Source: Eublepharis macularius
Taxonomy: Eukaryota > Chordata > Lepidosauria > Squamata > Eublepharidae
Length of the DNA: 64,000 nucleotides
Direction: 5' to 3'
NCBI RefSeq assembly: GCF_028583425.1
Contig: NC_072795.1
Span: 11,555,001 to 11,619,000, forward strand
The position numbers and the translations under genes were made by a program. This document shows, piece after piece, positions 40,316-52,080 of this stretch. The notes under the pieces were generated by a model, which was not told the DNA's origin, searched no databases, and worked only from the letters and a program-made list of their open reading frames with translations. The number at the start of each line of letters is the position of its first letter. Within the stretch, counting starts at the first letter, position 1.

Positions 40316-41900
40316 CTCTCTGCTGAATCTCCTAATTTCTTATGATAATCCAGCACTCTTTAAGTATATTTTATGGTTAAGTGGTAGATTCAGAATCTGA
40401 CATCTGTTAAAAGGATCAGGTCATAGATAATGTGAAAACCGGGCAGCTGCCAATTAAGATACTACTGACCTTGGTAGACTAATAATCATAAAGAAGTCTA
40501 ATGTGTATGTGTAACCCTTCTCTTTGTGCTGTAGTTTCCTTTTCCTACTGTATATTGTTAGCCCTTACAACCGTCTGCCTCTGAATAACATTGGGGAGAC
40601 CAAACCAAGTATTCGGAGGCCTTGAGGTTCAGCTGATAACCTTATCCCCAATCCAGAGTGTGTGGAATGACAACTCAGTCCTATTCTAACTGCTGACATC
40701 ATTATTCTAAGATGCATTATTGCCATGGGGCCTCACTCGTGTCTCCTCCCATGTTATCTGTCAAGTTCAGAAGTTCTCATGATATGAGGACTAAGCCCCA
40801 TTCTGTGGTGAAACATACAAGTTCTGTTCAAATATTGGTAGCTTTTGATGATCTGTGTATTGGGCTCAGAGCTTATAATCATATGTAAAGGTTCTGCAGC
40901 CCTTATCACCTGGTTAATTTCTCAGCCAGAGTGTATCGCTGAGAAATTATCTGAACCATATTTAAAGGAACGTCATCTTTACAGCCATTTCTGTGGCACT
41001 GAATGTTCTGAGATCTGGATATTACAGGTCATTGCATATTATTTGCTGCGTTTTCAGGCTTTGCCTCTTTATGAAATGTAAGGTCAGGCCTCAGAGTTTT
41101 GCATAGGAGACTTGCATTTTTTCCATTCCGGTACACAAATCCCATTGGGGTCCAGGACCCAATATGGCCCCCTTCTCTTGGTCTTGTGTGTTGGAACTCC
41201 CCTGCCTCTGTGCTATCTGAAAGGGTGGATCTACTGCCACCCCCTTCCTCTCATCCCCCTCCAATTCCTGTGAGATCATTTTGCGAAGGTGCTTGCTGCT
41301 GTACAACCTTTTTCAGTACAGAACACCCTGATCTTTAAAGTCTTGTTTCCTTCCACTAAATGCGAACCTACAGTAGCTATCGTGTCCTTAAATCCCCCAG
41401 TCCATGTTTTAGCAGTTTTAACCCCGAATAACCACTAGCCCCTTTCTGTATTGCTTAAAACTAAGTTAGGCCTATATTGCACTGCATGAAAGAGTGCCCA
41501 AAAGCTCATTTAAGGCATGAGTAGGCATGCTACGTAGATCTTGTGTACTCTCTGACTGGGAGCTATAGGCAGTCCGTCATGGTTGCTATAGATTTGTAGG
41601 GCGCCCCAGCCCCCTGTTATGTACCATCTCACAGGACTGGCTGTTCTGAAACATGATCCTCGGAGTGCACTTCCACATGCCACGTGCTTGCCCCGTATAA
41701 GACCCCAGGGGCTCATTGCAGCACAGTCTACATGTGTAGCAATTCCCTGGGCACACATCCCTTGGAACTCTGACTTGGAGTAAATAAGGTTAGGGCTCTT
41801 ATAAGGGCTGGATGTTCTTTATGGACCTGTAAATTGTAGGTCAGTGCTCTCCTTCCCCACCCCCATCCACTCACTTGCAGTCTGGGCAAGGCTTCCTTAA
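40316..41900. other. EIF4G1 putative 5' intron, unrecognised
   Basis: No exon, RNA gene or named repeat was recognised. Confidence 0.45.
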
Positions 41901-41902
41901 GG

Positions 41903-42025
41903 TTTCAGGCAGGTAGCCGGTGTTGTTCCGCAGACAGCAAGATCTGGGTCCAGCAGCACCACGAAGACCCAAGAGAATCTAGTTAGTCTTTAAGGGGCTG
42001 TTGGATCCAGATCTTGCTCCCCCTT
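41903..42025. mobile_element. Short Penelope-like inverted dimer
   Basis: 'TGGGTCCAGCAGCACCACGA' and 'AGTCTTTAAGGGGCTGTTGG' form complementary arms around 'GAATCTAGTTAG'. Diverged copy. Confidence 0.45.
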
Positions 42026-42264
42026 AACGTGGTGCAGTGCAGGGAACTTAAGTCTGTCTTCTAGCACGGTTGGGGATACCTGGCATTTCATGGGCAACTG
42101 AGCTCTGTATGTGAGTTTTCAGTACTCAGACTGGAGTATCTATGAAGGGTCTCCCCCCACCCCAATAGCAATGGCAAACGCAACTCCTGAGTCTTTGCAC
42201 TTTGCAAGGAGGATGTCCTCGGACCCCACCCCGTCGGAAATGTATAAGGTCTTGGCATCTTCCT

Positions 42265-42481
42265 ATGCCGGACTGCCAACCTCCAGGTGGTGGCTGGAGA
42301 TCCCCTCGAATTGCAGCCGGTCGCCAGACTACAGAGACCAGCTCCCCCTGGAGAAAATGGCTGCTCTGGAGGGTGGGCACGATGGCGTTATTCACTCGTG
42401 CGGCCCCTCCCCAAACCATGCCCACTCCAGGCTCCACCCCCAAACCTCCAGGAATTTTCTGTCCTGGAGCTGGCAACCCAG
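42265..42481. repeat. Dispersed MITE-like repeat (GCCAACCTCCAGG family)
   Basis: Starts TGCCAACCTCCAGGTGGTGG and ends CTGGAGCTGGCAACCC, an imperfect inverted end. The body has 'CTGGAGAAAATGGCTGCTCT' and 'GGCTCCACCCCCAAACCTCC'. A fragment in the opposite orientation ('TCCCCTGGAGGTTGGCAACC') lies at about 37,758-37,780, against the upstream edge of the first EIF4G1 CpG island. Confidence 0.55.
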
Positions 42482-42639
42482 GGGGTCCCCTGCAACCCAC
42501 CCCCTTGGAGCGCATGTGCCGAATGAGAAAAAAGCTCTGCGGACGTCTTTCTATGGGGAGGGGGCTGCCTGCCCTACACATGCGGCAGTCCCGAGGTCCC
42601 CTGATGTGGGCCCACCCCGCACAGGCATGCCTGCCCCCT

Positions 42640-43250
42640 CCCCAGGTGCGCAGTGAATGGCGGGGGGGAGGGAGGGAGGGCTGCTGGGAGGCGCTGCTCC
42701 GATCCGCCCTTGCGGAACCGGCGGGCGAGGCTCCCCCGCCCGGTTGCGCGCACGGCTGGGAATGCTCGAGGCCGGCGAGCCCGCCTGGGCCCGAGGCGCG
42801 CCGGCTTTGCGCAGCCCCACGTGTCCGTCCCTTCCTTCCTGCGGCGCCTTGCCTAGGCCGCGGCTGGGCTGGCTCCAGCGTGGCTCCTCCTCCTCCGGCT
42901 GCTGCTGCCGGGGGTCGGCGAGCGGGGGGCGCCTGAGCCCCACGTGCCGGGGCGGCGGCTGGCCACGATCGGGCGGGCGAGGCGGAGCGGGGCGCGGCCG
43001 GGGGCGCACGGAGCCCGGAGCCCGCCTTCTCTCCCGCCCCAGCGTGGGGACACGTGTCCTTGGAGCAGGCGGGCCGGGGCCTGCCTGGCTGGCTGTGCTC
43101 GCTCGCTGCCCAGGCCGGCCGGCTGGGGGGAGAGGAGAGGAGAGGAGAGAAGGGGCCTCTTTCCCGGCGCCGCCGATGGAGGTGGGTCGGGGCCGCGCAT
43201 TCCTCAAGGCTCGGCCTTTGGGGTCCCCCTTTCCCTCTTCAGCACAGCTG
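42640..43250 (+). promoter_or_regulatory. EIF4G1: Second CpG island, possible alternative EIF4G1 promoter
   Basis: About 600 bp rich in CpG, with three more CACGTG boxes (near 42,819, 42,942 and 43,045). A possible donor GATGGAG followed by GTGGGT is at about 43,180. It could be an alternative first exon; nothing proves transcription. Another explanation is the promoter of an unrelated non-coding transcript. Open frames through it reflect GC content. Confidence 0.45.
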
Positions 43251-44380
43251 CAGGCCTCCCCCTCCGCGTTTCTTTCTTTGCATTTCTTTTTATGCGTTAA
43301 TGTTTATGCATTAATATTATTTTTTGGCTTTGCTCCCCCCCCCCCGGTTGCGCCCCGTCCCCTTCCTCGCTAGCATCTGTTTGTTCCCTTTCACCCCGTA
43401 GGAAGACGGGCGTTTTTTTTTCTTGGTTATTCTTTGATGTTGCAAAAAAAAAATTGCCCAACTCCTTTCTTTCTCTCATTTTTTAAACTATAACCCGATT
43501 TCCCTTTCGGAATCACTCTGCTCTGCTGAACTTTGAGTTCCTTGCTGTTCCCACTGTTTGCAAATGTTTGCTGAAATAGCTACCGGGTTGCGGTTCGGTG
43601 GCCCCGCTTTCTGTCAAGGTGGGTTGGATGGGGGTGGTAAAGAGGTGGGGGGAGACTTTGCAGTGTGGAGTAATCCCCCCCCCCCCCGGCTGTCTTCGGA
43701 AGACGCAGGAGGTGAAGGAGGAGGACATCTTGGAGTGGGTGGCATCTTCCCCCAGGGTTTGCTCAACCAGAGGAGGGGAGGTTGGAGGGGACAAGCTGGC
43801 AGCTGATATGGTGGGGCGGTGGGTGGGCGTCAAGCCAGTTTTTCTGTGCGTTCCTAGTAAGAGAAGGGGGAAGTCAAGGCACTGGCATCCAAAGTCTTGC
43901 CGCTCTTCCTGGAGGAATTGAGTAATGGAGAAAGGGGAGGGAGAGCAGGAGTCTTGTAGCTCCTGCTGCATGGAGGTAGGCTTCTCAAAAGAGGGGCTGG
44001 AAGCCATTTCCAGTTTGGGGATCCCAGCACAGAAACATCTCAAGAGCCAGCTCAGAAAGTGTGAAAAATCTGAGATCCCACCACGGGAGGTTTCATTGCT
44101 GCCCCTGTAATGTTCTTGAAAGTGTCTTCAAGCCGAGTGTTGTTTTAGGTTGGAAGAGTTAAGATCTGGGCGGTGTGTGCGTTGTATCCCCCAGCCGGTG
44201 TTTGGCAAGCGTTTCCCCTCTGTGCAATGCAGTGCGGACGGTTGCTGTAGCATAGAGCTTTATATGGCCTTTGTGATTTACAGCCTTCATGTTTTCCCAG
44301 CAAATCTCGTCGCTGCCTTTGGCAATTGCATTGTTTTGTACTTTTAAAAAGAGCTGTGAAGCTCCTGGTTAAAAACTCAC
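43250..44380. other. EIF4G1 putative 5' intron, unrecognised
   Basis: C- and A-runs at 43,336-43,345, 43,444-43,452 and 43,675-43,687. No exon or repeat family was recognised. Confidence 0.4.
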
Positions 44381-44384
44381 TGAG

Positions 44385-44470
44385 GGACCTTAGGCAAGCC
44401 ACTAGTAGCCCCTCCTCTGAAATACAGGAATAATTCTGTACGAACCTAATGACGGTTGTAAATATCACAG
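44385..44470 (+). repeat. MIR/CORE-SINE-like fragment
   Basis: 'GGGACCTTAGGCAAGCCACT' followed by 'CCTCTGAAATACAGGAATAA' echoes the MIR core (...GACCTTGGGCAAGTCACT... CTGTAAAATGGGGATAATAA). Old and diverged. Confidence 0.4.
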
Positions 44471-44544
44471 CGTAGCATATGGAACTTTTTGAACTGTATG
44501 TGTGTGTTTGCACATTCCGTGTCCTTCCTCCTTAGCTTAGGACA

Positions 44545-44700
44545 GTGAGCATTGTTCTCCATTTTGTCCTGGTAACAACCTTTTTAAGGTGGGTTAGCTG
44601 AGATTGTGGCTGGCCCAAGGTCCCTCAGTAAGCTTCATGGCAGAGCGGGGATTTGAACCCATGTCTCCCAGATCCTAGTCCAACATGAACCGCAACTGTG
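44545..44700 (-). mobile_element. tRNA-derived SINE, old copy
   Basis: The + strand reads 'GGTGGGTTAGCTGAGATTGT', 'GGCCCAAGGTCCCTCAGTAA' and 'GCGGGGATTTGAACCCATGT'. The last is the complement of a B box. Confidence 0.55.
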
Positions 44701-44869
44701 TCCTGGAATGTACTATTTTCTCAGCACAACTGAGACCAGGCCTTCTACAATCCAGGCATGCCTCTAATGGCACTATTTCTCCCTCACCCAAGACCAGATT
44801 CTTTATCAGGATTACCTTGATATAGGATATTGCTTGGATTGCATCATGAGAAGGCAAGACTCACATGAA

Positions 44870-45066
44870 AAAAAGTAATGCTAGGAAAGGTGGAAGATGG
44901 TAGGAAAAGAGGAAGACCCAAAACGAGATGGCTTGACTCAATAAAAGAAGCCACGGCCTCCAGTTTGTAAGATCTGAGCAAGGCTGTTAAAGATAGGATG
45001 TTTTGGAGGTCTTTTATTCATAGGGTCACCATAATTTGGAAGCTACTTGATGGCGTGTAATACACA
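44870..45066 (+). mobile_element. BovB-like LINE 3' end
   Basis: 'GGAAAAGAGGAAGACCCAAA', 'CGAGATGGCTTGACTCAATA', then 'CATAGGGTCACCATAATTTG' and 'GAAGCTACTTGATGGCGTGT' match the known squamate BovB tail, also shared by Sauria SINEs. It is 5'-truncated and diverged. Confidence 0.6.
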
Positions 45067-45159
45067 TGCAGGAAATTGCACATATCCAGGCACCATTGTC
45101 ACACATTTTGAAATGCACGTTTGTATTTTGTTGGGTGTACAAGCCACAAAAAGCCTGCA

Positions 45160-45378
45160 TCATAGAATCAAAAGTTTGGAAGGCGCCTCTAGGGTCATCT
45201 AGTCCAACCCTCTGCACAATGCAGGAAATTCACAACTATCTCCCCCCCTCCAACCCCAGCGACTCTTGCTCTGTGCCCAGAAGATGGCAAAAACACCCAT
45301 CAGGATTCCTAGCTGAACTCGCCTAGGGAAGATTGCTTCTGACCCCAAGGTGGCGATTGGCATTACCCTGGGTATGTA
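45160..45378 (+). mobile_element. CR1-like LINE 3' end
   Basis: 'CATAGAATCAAAAGTTTGGA' followed by 'GGGTCATCTAGTCCAACCCT' and 'CTGCACAATGCAGGAAATTC' is the characteristic sauropsid CR1 3' region. No coding part. Confidence 0.65.
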
Positions 45379-45904
45379 AGGGGCAACGAGAACTAAGCAC
45401 TGAAACCAGTGGGGGGCACATGGCAAAATACATGCGTGCTTCTCAAGCGTATATACAAAATGCTTCTGGAAATAGCATGTTTGGACTGCGAGTTGAGGAG
45501 AAAACGTGCATTCTGTGTTTTTTAAATAGCTCTGTTTCTGATTCGTATGTGCCCGCATGCTTCTTGGTGTTCAGAAAAGCGTTTTATAATGTCCCACCTG
45601 TCCTACGAATTTTCCACCCTTTAAGATGTCCCCTGTTGCAATTTGCTCCTCACGGGTTCTAGATGCAGAGTGACAGGAAGTGAAGTGCTGCCTTTAGGAG
45701 TCACATGAGGAAGAGACTAATCATAGGGTGAGGAAAAATGCTTCTTCTTCCCCATCTTTATTAACGGGGGGGAAATCCCACCTGTCCAGGGGTTCTTCCT
45801 CTCCAGCTGCCTTCTGGGCATAGAACCTCGGGGTTCTCCCTAGTGGTGCGCTTCAGGGAACTGCCGCTGGTGATGGGGATAAGGTCACTCCCTTAAAACT
45901 GTGG

Positions 45905-46135
45905 AGAGCTGGTGTAGTGATGCGGCTGGAGGTAAGACCCGGGAGAAGGGTGTGGGTTCAGAACCTCACAAAATCATTATATGGTCCTTGGCAAGCTGCT
46001 TTTCAGGCCCAACTATCCCGTCCCCCACGTAGGAAATAGTAATTGTGACCTGTTTGTTGTTCGCTGTTGTGGTTACGTGAAGCTCTTGGAATGTGCTCAG
46101 ATGGCCTGCAAACGCTATTATTAATGCCACCTTCA
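45905..46135 (+). mobile_element. tRNA-derived SINE, diverged
   Basis: 'GAGAGCTGGTGTAGTGATGC' (A-box region), 'GTGTGGGTTCAGAACCTCAC' (B-box region) and 'GTCCTTGGCAAGCTGCTTTT', then 'GTGAAGCTCTTGGAATGTGC'. Confidence 0.5.
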
Positions 46136-46879
46136 GGTTCTATAGCTTGCAATAGCTTAGGAAGCCTTGAATCCCATTTGCCTGTAAGCATCCATTGAAA
46201 AGGGATATTTTCTTAGGTTGGGAATGCAGAGAGGGCAATCATTGACTCCTTAACATCTTCTGTTCTGCCTGCAGTGATCTTGAGTGCATTCTCCTGAATC
46301 GGGGAAGGTTGTCTCGGGCCCCGTGCCCCCTTTCCTGTTCGGCTGAAGCCTGTTGGTGCTTAAATGTGAAGACGAGCTGCCCTGTTTTTTTTATTTTGAA
46401 GGATTCACAAAAAGGCCACTCAGACATCTGCTGGAAGCATGCCAGTTGTGTTCAATTGAAGCAAGGGAAGGCCGACTGGGAAATAACCTTGCCTTACCTG
46501 GCAGGCGAACCTGGGGCCTCATGCGTACTTAACGTGAGCTAAGGGCCCCTTGGTTATCATTTTAGTGGTGGTAGGGAGAGATGTTCTGATAACTCCCAAG
46601 GACATGGGTGTATATTAGTTACACTTCGTTTCTCTTTTTTCCCCTCTGTCTATTTATGCAGTATATATAGTCTGTCAACTCTGGCTACTGTTTTAAGCAT
46701 GTGATGAAGTGAGGCTCTCAGAAGTTTATGTGATATTAAATTTGTTAGCTGTTCTGGTACCCTAGATCCTTTGCTGTTCTTGCCTATCTTGTCCCCGAGT
46801 CGATTAAAGAGTGGTAAGGGGAGGATTTCCCTCTTCAGTGCAAACTGGAGTAAAGTGAGATTTCAAATTGCCATTAAGA

Positions 46880-47070
46880 TAGTTTCAGGTGTGTAGCTAT
46901 GTTGGTGTGTAATAGAAGAACAAGATTTGGGCCCAGTACCACCTTAAAGACCAACTAGATTTCCAGGGTAGGAGTTTTTGAGAGTCAAAACTCTCTTCTT
47001 CATACAAAGGCAGCTTTGACTCTTGAACGCTCATACCCTGGAAATCTAGTTGGTCTTTAAGGTGCTATAA
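46880..47070. mobile_element. Penelope-like inverted dimer
   Basis: The left arm has 'GTTTCAGGTGTGTAGCTATG' and 'ACCACCTTAAAGACCAACTA'. The right arm has the complement 'CTAGTTGGTCTTTAAGGTGC'. 'CATACCCTGGAAAT' is paired with 'ATTTCCAGGGTAGG'. Confidence 0.55.
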
Positions 47071-47204
47071 TTGTCATTAGTTATTGTATACATAGAATCA
47101 AAGGTGGCTGTTATTCTAGATTTACAACTGTCAATAAAAGAAGGTGGCTCTGTAAGACAAGTGGAAGGAGCGATGGGCTTGTGAATATGCTTTTACATCA
47201 TTTA

Positions 47205-47375
47205 ATTACTATGTTTTTATCCCATTCTTCCTCGTGGTTATCTCTGTCCCCGTTTTATCCTCCCAACAACGCTGAGAGATTGCTTTGGCTACGGAAGAGT
47301 GGACTGCACAAGGCCACCCAGTTCATGTGGCCCAGTTGAGTCTTGGACTCAGGGCACCGTAATCTCAGTTCAGCA
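47205..47375 (-). mobile_element. SINE/MIR-like fragment
   Basis: 'CCCCGTTTTATCCTCCCAAC' and 'TGCACAAGGCCACCCAGTTC' are complements of the common SINE middle (GTGGCCTTGTGCA). Diverged. Confidence 0.45.
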
Positions 47376-49039
47376 ACCATTTCATTTCATTTCATTTTTG
47401 CTGTGTTTTTTGGTTAAAAGCTGCGGTGTGGCTTGGCATGAAGGAGTTCCAAGGGATGAGCTGTGTTGCTCCCGTCAGTTCTGCCCATAAACCGATCAGG
47501 CCCGATGTTGCCAAGTTTGGGTGCGATCCCAGGATTAAAGAACTCCACCCTTTATTCTGTAAATAATATACTAGCTAGCTTGTGTTTCGTTTCTTGGGCA
47601 CTTTGTGTTATCGGGCAGTGAGTTGGTTGCACAACTTCATTCAAGCACGTGGCTGGGAAGAAATATTTGCTTAGACCTTCAGGATCCGCACCCTTTATCT
47701 CCTTCCCCCACCTCCACCTCCAGTCAAGTGTTATTCTTTTTCATACATTGCTACCCAGCCTGTTAAAACTGCTGCCTGGCTGCTCCACTGGGTGTTGGAC
47801 AGCTATTGGTTCCACGATGGCCAATTCCCAACTTAAGTAGGGAGAACATGGGGATCCGTTTTAAAGAAAGACGAAATCCTGGTGCCCCTTTTGACTTGAG
47901 AAAATAATCGTCCGCCTACTGTTACTGATATTATTTATACAGTGCTGTCTCCATACACGATGCTTTATTGGTTAATGTAAGCAAAAAAGAAAACCAGGTT
48001 CCTGCCATGCGAAGCATAGGATATACATTTAGCTGGGGAGATGACGAGAGGATGGGAGGAGGAAGCAATAAATGGGTTTGTGGGGAGAAGGAGCCTGAGC
48101 AGTTGTAGAAGACAGGCTGGAACCGAGTTAAGAAGCTGCAATTCCGGCTTTGTCAAAGTTTATGATCTTGGACATCTTGCGTTCTCCATTAACCGTTCCG
48201 TAAATGGGAATGTCAGCACACGGAGAGCGTGCTGTGGCAGATTGACGCACAAGCTTTCATCCTGCAATTACATGCAATTACGCAACTGAGTTTCATCGAG
48301 TGAGGCGCCGCGGGACCTTAGTCATCTTTCCCATTCTGTGAAATGGGTGTCCTAGCGAACGGCTGCTATCCAGGGTGATTAAGGCCTTACAATCCCACCC
48401 CCAATCATATTCAGACTAATACACAGATTTCTAGTGCTGCAAGTAGGACAAGGTTGAATCTGGTGCCTAGGTGCCAGTCTTCCTGCAGTTTGGGCTCCCC
48501 GACAAGCATTCCTCTTTGAGACGCTGGTGGATCCCGGGTGTGAAACGTGGTTAAATTGCAGAAATGCCGGATATGTTTTGTTTTTAGGAGAAGAGAATTG
48601 GAGATCTTGGGGAAAAAAATTAGAAGGAAGACGAACATTGCAGGGATGGCGACCGGACCTGCAGGAGGGAAATGCCCCCACTAGACCCACCAGCTGCTTG
48701 CCTGGGTTCTCAGTCTTTGGTAAAATGCACAGTGAGGGTAAGGGTTAGATTTGAAAAATGCGTTCTGTGATTCATGCAGATACTTCCCATTCACCCCACC
48801 CAATTCAAACCCACGTATTCCTGTTTATTTAGGAGATTTCTATGCTGCCTGTCCAAGAAACCTGCCCTTTCCTGTCGTCCTGGTTCATGGACCTATGGCA
48901 GTTCAGTAAGCTGTGACCGAACACTGTGCCTCCTGAGCATGTGCAGAATATTCCCCCCCCCTCCTAAAACATGGCTTATTTTATTTGTGTGTCGGACTTT
49001 ATGATACTGGCAGCTTTGCAAGTCACCCATAGTAAATCC
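47376..49039. other. EIF4G1 putative 5' intron, mostly unrecognised
   Basis: A MIR-like patch 'CCCATTCTGTGAAATGGGTG' is at about 48,331. A CATTT(CATTT) run is at about 47,380. No exon was recognised. Confidence 0.4.
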
Positions 49040-49051
49040 TAATGAGTTCTG

Positions 49052-49264
49052 GATCCAGAGGAGTTAGCTGTGTTAGTCTGAAGTCGCAAAATAGTCCAGT
49101 AGCACCTTTAAGACTAACCAACTTTATTGAGGCATAAGCTTTCAAGAATCACAGCTCTCTTTGTCAGAAGCACGCATGCATCTGACGAAGAAAGCTGTGG
49201 TTCTCGAAAGCTCATGCTACAATAAAGTTGGTTAGTCTTAAAGGTGCTACTGGGCTCTTTACTG
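49052..49264. mobile_element. Penelope-like inverted dimer with 12-bp target duplication
   Basis: TAATGAGTTCTG stands at 49,040-49,051 and 49,265-49,276. The arms start GATCCAGAGGAGTTAGCTGT and end with the complement of GTAGCACCTTTAAGACTAAC. The centre is 'GAAGCACGCATGCATCTGAC'. A hammerhead-like core lies at 49,182-49,219. Confidence 0.75.
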
Positions 49265-49579
49265 TAATGAGTTCTGCTTGCCCATGTCTTCCCCACCCTC
49301 AGGAAGTCAGAGCTGCATTTCTGTTCTTTGGATTCTTACATTGGAAGTGGGAAGCGTCTTTGCTCTGTCCACTCTGCAGTGGAAGGTGCAGTTAGTAATC
49401 TGATGGAACTGTGGGCCGGGGCCGGATGTCCAGCAGCTCTTCCAACAAAATATGCTTTGGCATATTTTCCTGAGAAATGGCACAGAAACTTGCCAGTCTG
49501 TGGGTGGGGCAGCTTGAAACTGGCTGACCCTTCTGCAGCACCACAAACACGCTTGAGGGGTACGTTCAGTTCAACGTGC

Positions 49580-49745
49580 ACAGCCTATTAGCCTTGAACT
49601 GAGGAATTCCTGGGTTCACATCCTTGCTTGAGCATCTTTAAGTCACTCTCTCCGCCTTGCCCGCCTCACAGGATTGTTACGAACATAAAATAGAAGGAGG
49701 GGGCAGATGAGGGTGTAAGTTGCATGTAGGTTGGAAAAAGAGGGC
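49580..49745 (+). mobile_element. SINE, diverged
   Basis: 'CCTGGGTTCACATCCTTGCT' (B-box region), 'TTTAAGTCACTCTCTCCGCC', 'CTCACAGGATTGTTACGAAC' and 'GTGTAAGTTGCATGTAGGTT'. Confidence 0.5.
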
Positions 49746-49975
49746 ATAAAATGTAATTTGAGTTAATTAGCACCTTGAAGTCTTCCAGGTGTCTTGTATG
49801 TGGCCCTGAAAATGCCACGGGGAAGTGGGCTAAATCTGTATTCTCAGAGAACAGGGATTGAGCGCGGTGGCTTTGGCTGGGATACTTCTAGGTGTGGCTG
49901 TGCATCAAGAGGGAAATTGGGGAGAAACCAGAGCGAGCACCATGCCCATCTTGTAGCAGGAGCCTGTACCTATTG

Positions 49976-50165
49976 GGAGCTGCTGTAGCATCGTGGTTAA
50001 GCGGTTGGGTTGCTAGTTTGACTCTCACGTCTAATGTGAGCTCAGCAGGTGGCCTTGGGTAAGCCTCTCAGCCCCATCTGTATTGTGTGGATGATAATGA
50101 CGCTAATTTTGTTCACCGGTCAGACCCTAATCTGTCCAGAAGCACACTTTTGCTATTATTATTAC
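49976..50165 (+). mobile_element. tRNA-derived SINE
   Basis: Head 'GAGCTGCTGTAGCATCGTGG', then 'GTGAGCTCAGCAGGTGGCCT', 'TGTATTGTGTGGATGATAAT' and an ATT-rich tail. Same family as 16,288 and 37,165. Confidence 0.65.
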
Positions 50166-50176
50166 CTCCTGTTTGT

Positions 50177-50179
<3 letters not shown>

Positions 50180-50225
<46 letters not shown>
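50180..50225. repeat. (GT)n microsatellite
   Basis: About 22 uninterrupted GT units. Confidence 0.9.
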
Positions 50226-50226
<1 letters not shown>

Positions 50227-50476
50227 CATGCTCCTATCCCAGGCAAGTGTGCACACTGTTTTCAAGGGAGCTGCTCTGGAATACTCTCGTGTGCTTTTGG
50301 TAACTATGGTCCTTCTTTCGGAGGAAAAGCTGAGGAAGCTAGGCCAGTCCAGCACAAGAATAAGACAAGCCCTCTGGCATAGCCCCTGCAGAAGCTCCTC
50401 CCTTGGTCTCTGTGCTTTGTGTGAACACGGTCCGAGTGTGCGTGGCTAAGATGCCCATTGATTATAAAAAGTATTT

Positions 50477-51429
50477 TTACTTTTTGGGAATGGAGGGAAT
50501 TCCAGCCCATCATAGGACGTTGATATTTTATATGACAGCAGCAGCTAGACTTTTGTATGCGCAAAAATGGAAAGTACAAGAAGTGCCAACTAATGAAGAT
50601 TGGATCTACAAATTGCTGTACATGGCAGAAATGGACAAGATGACAAGAAAACTGAGAAATCTGGACTCAGGGCAGTTTAACACAGACTGGGAGAAGCTGA
50701 AACAATATCTGGAGAAGAAATGGGAGGTGGGAGGAAAACTGTGGCAGTTTGAGAACTACTGAAGTATAATAAAAGTAGAAAAGAGAGGGGTGACTTTACC
50801 AGGGGAGGAAGAGATAAATGTGAATTTATAAGCAGTTAGATTAACAGATTGATATATATATAGATATATATAGAATATTGATAGAAAACAATTAATGATA
50901 AGGTTTAAATACGAGGATTGAGTAACTAACAATACTTTCTTTCTTTGACAAGATTTATATGCACCAAACTGAATGTACAGAAGAGTCAAATTGATTGATT
51001 ATGTGATGAGCTATATAGAATTACCATAAAAAGATAGAATGAGTAATATATAGAGAATAAGTCAAATTGTTTGATTTAAATGTAAGATTTTTATGGTTTA
51101 TGATATATAGGTTTATGATATATAGAAATATTTAAAACTGAAAAATGGGATAAATTGTTTATCCAAGATGGAAACAAAGACTTACAGTTTGGGTATATAA
51201 CAAGAAAAGTAGTTAAGGATGTACTGCTTAATATAATGGAGAATGTATATCTGTTTTAGACAGAGGAATTTAATAGAAGCAAGGGAAAAGGGACAAAGGG
51301 TGGGAAAGCTGTTGGAAGTCAACAAAAGGGGGGGAAAGGGAGGGGGTTAGAAATGAAAAATTTGGGGAAAATTGAATGTAATGTAAAAATAATGGATTCT
51401 AACCCAATAAAATTTTTTTCAAAAAAAAA
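50477..51429 (+). mobile_element. 5'-truncated L1 LINE with ORF2 C-terminus and poly(A)
   Basis: AAAAAGTATTT occurs at 50,466-50,476 and again after the A-run at 51,430-51,440, a target duplication. The insert opens in frame with an L1 ORF2 C-terminal tail that includes LLYAQKWKVQEVPTNEDWIY and LLYMAEMDKMTRKLRNLDSG and ends at a stop at about 50,760. An AT-rich 3' UTR follows, with AATAAA near 51,406 and a terminal A-run. The preserved frame and A-tail suggest a fairly recent insertion. Confidence 0.75.
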
Positions 51430-51871
51430 AAAAAGTATTTGGGAACCTCCGTTCCGGCCAGAAAGGCATTTAATGTGCCTGCCGCTCGCAGCCCCCACCC
51501 TGCATCTAGGCTGTGTAATTCATGGCGGCTGGAAGGAAAGCTTCCCTGGCAGTTGCCGGTAGTGTGTGAGCTCAGCTGCAGAAGGGGGTCTTTGTAGGAA
51601 GCTGCTGGTTTCAGGTTAGGCAAGGGCAGCAGCTCCCGGCCAGCCTCAAGCCAGGGTGGCAGTCAGTGTGGTTCACCTACATTCCCTTCCTAGAGTGGCT
51701 TGCGTTGTAATAAAAACCTGGCGCTGACAAACAGGCCAGCACCCCGAGGTGGGGAAGCTCCCCCCCCGCCCCGAGCGTGGGTGTGGGTTCTGCTTGCCAC
51801 TTCCCTTGAAGTGGCAACTAGATCTTGGATTGCTGGATTCCTTGGGAGAGTAGCCTTTGAAGGGAGATCGG

Positions 51872-52080
51872 AGCCGGCATGGGGTAGCGGCTTAGACAGT
51901 CAAACTGGGCTTTGGAAGACCTGCTGTGAAGCTTGCAGTGTGTCCTTGGGCCAGCCACCCTATCGTAGCCCAACCTACTTCACAGGGTGGTTGTGAAGAT
52001 ACAGCAGAGGACAGGCAGGCCACATTCGCTGTTCCAAGCTCCTTGGAAGAAAGGCTGGATGAAACTGTGATAGAGATCGG
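51872..52080 (+). mobile_element. tRNA-derived SINE, diverged
   Basis: 'GCCGGCATGGGGTAGCGGCT', 'GTGTCCTTGGGCCAGCCACC' and 'CTTCACAGGGTGGTTGTGAA'. Confidence 0.5.

Noticed and set aside
42202-43373. Several frames over 200 residues on both strands
   Set aside because: CpG-island artefacts; none shows a recognisable domain.
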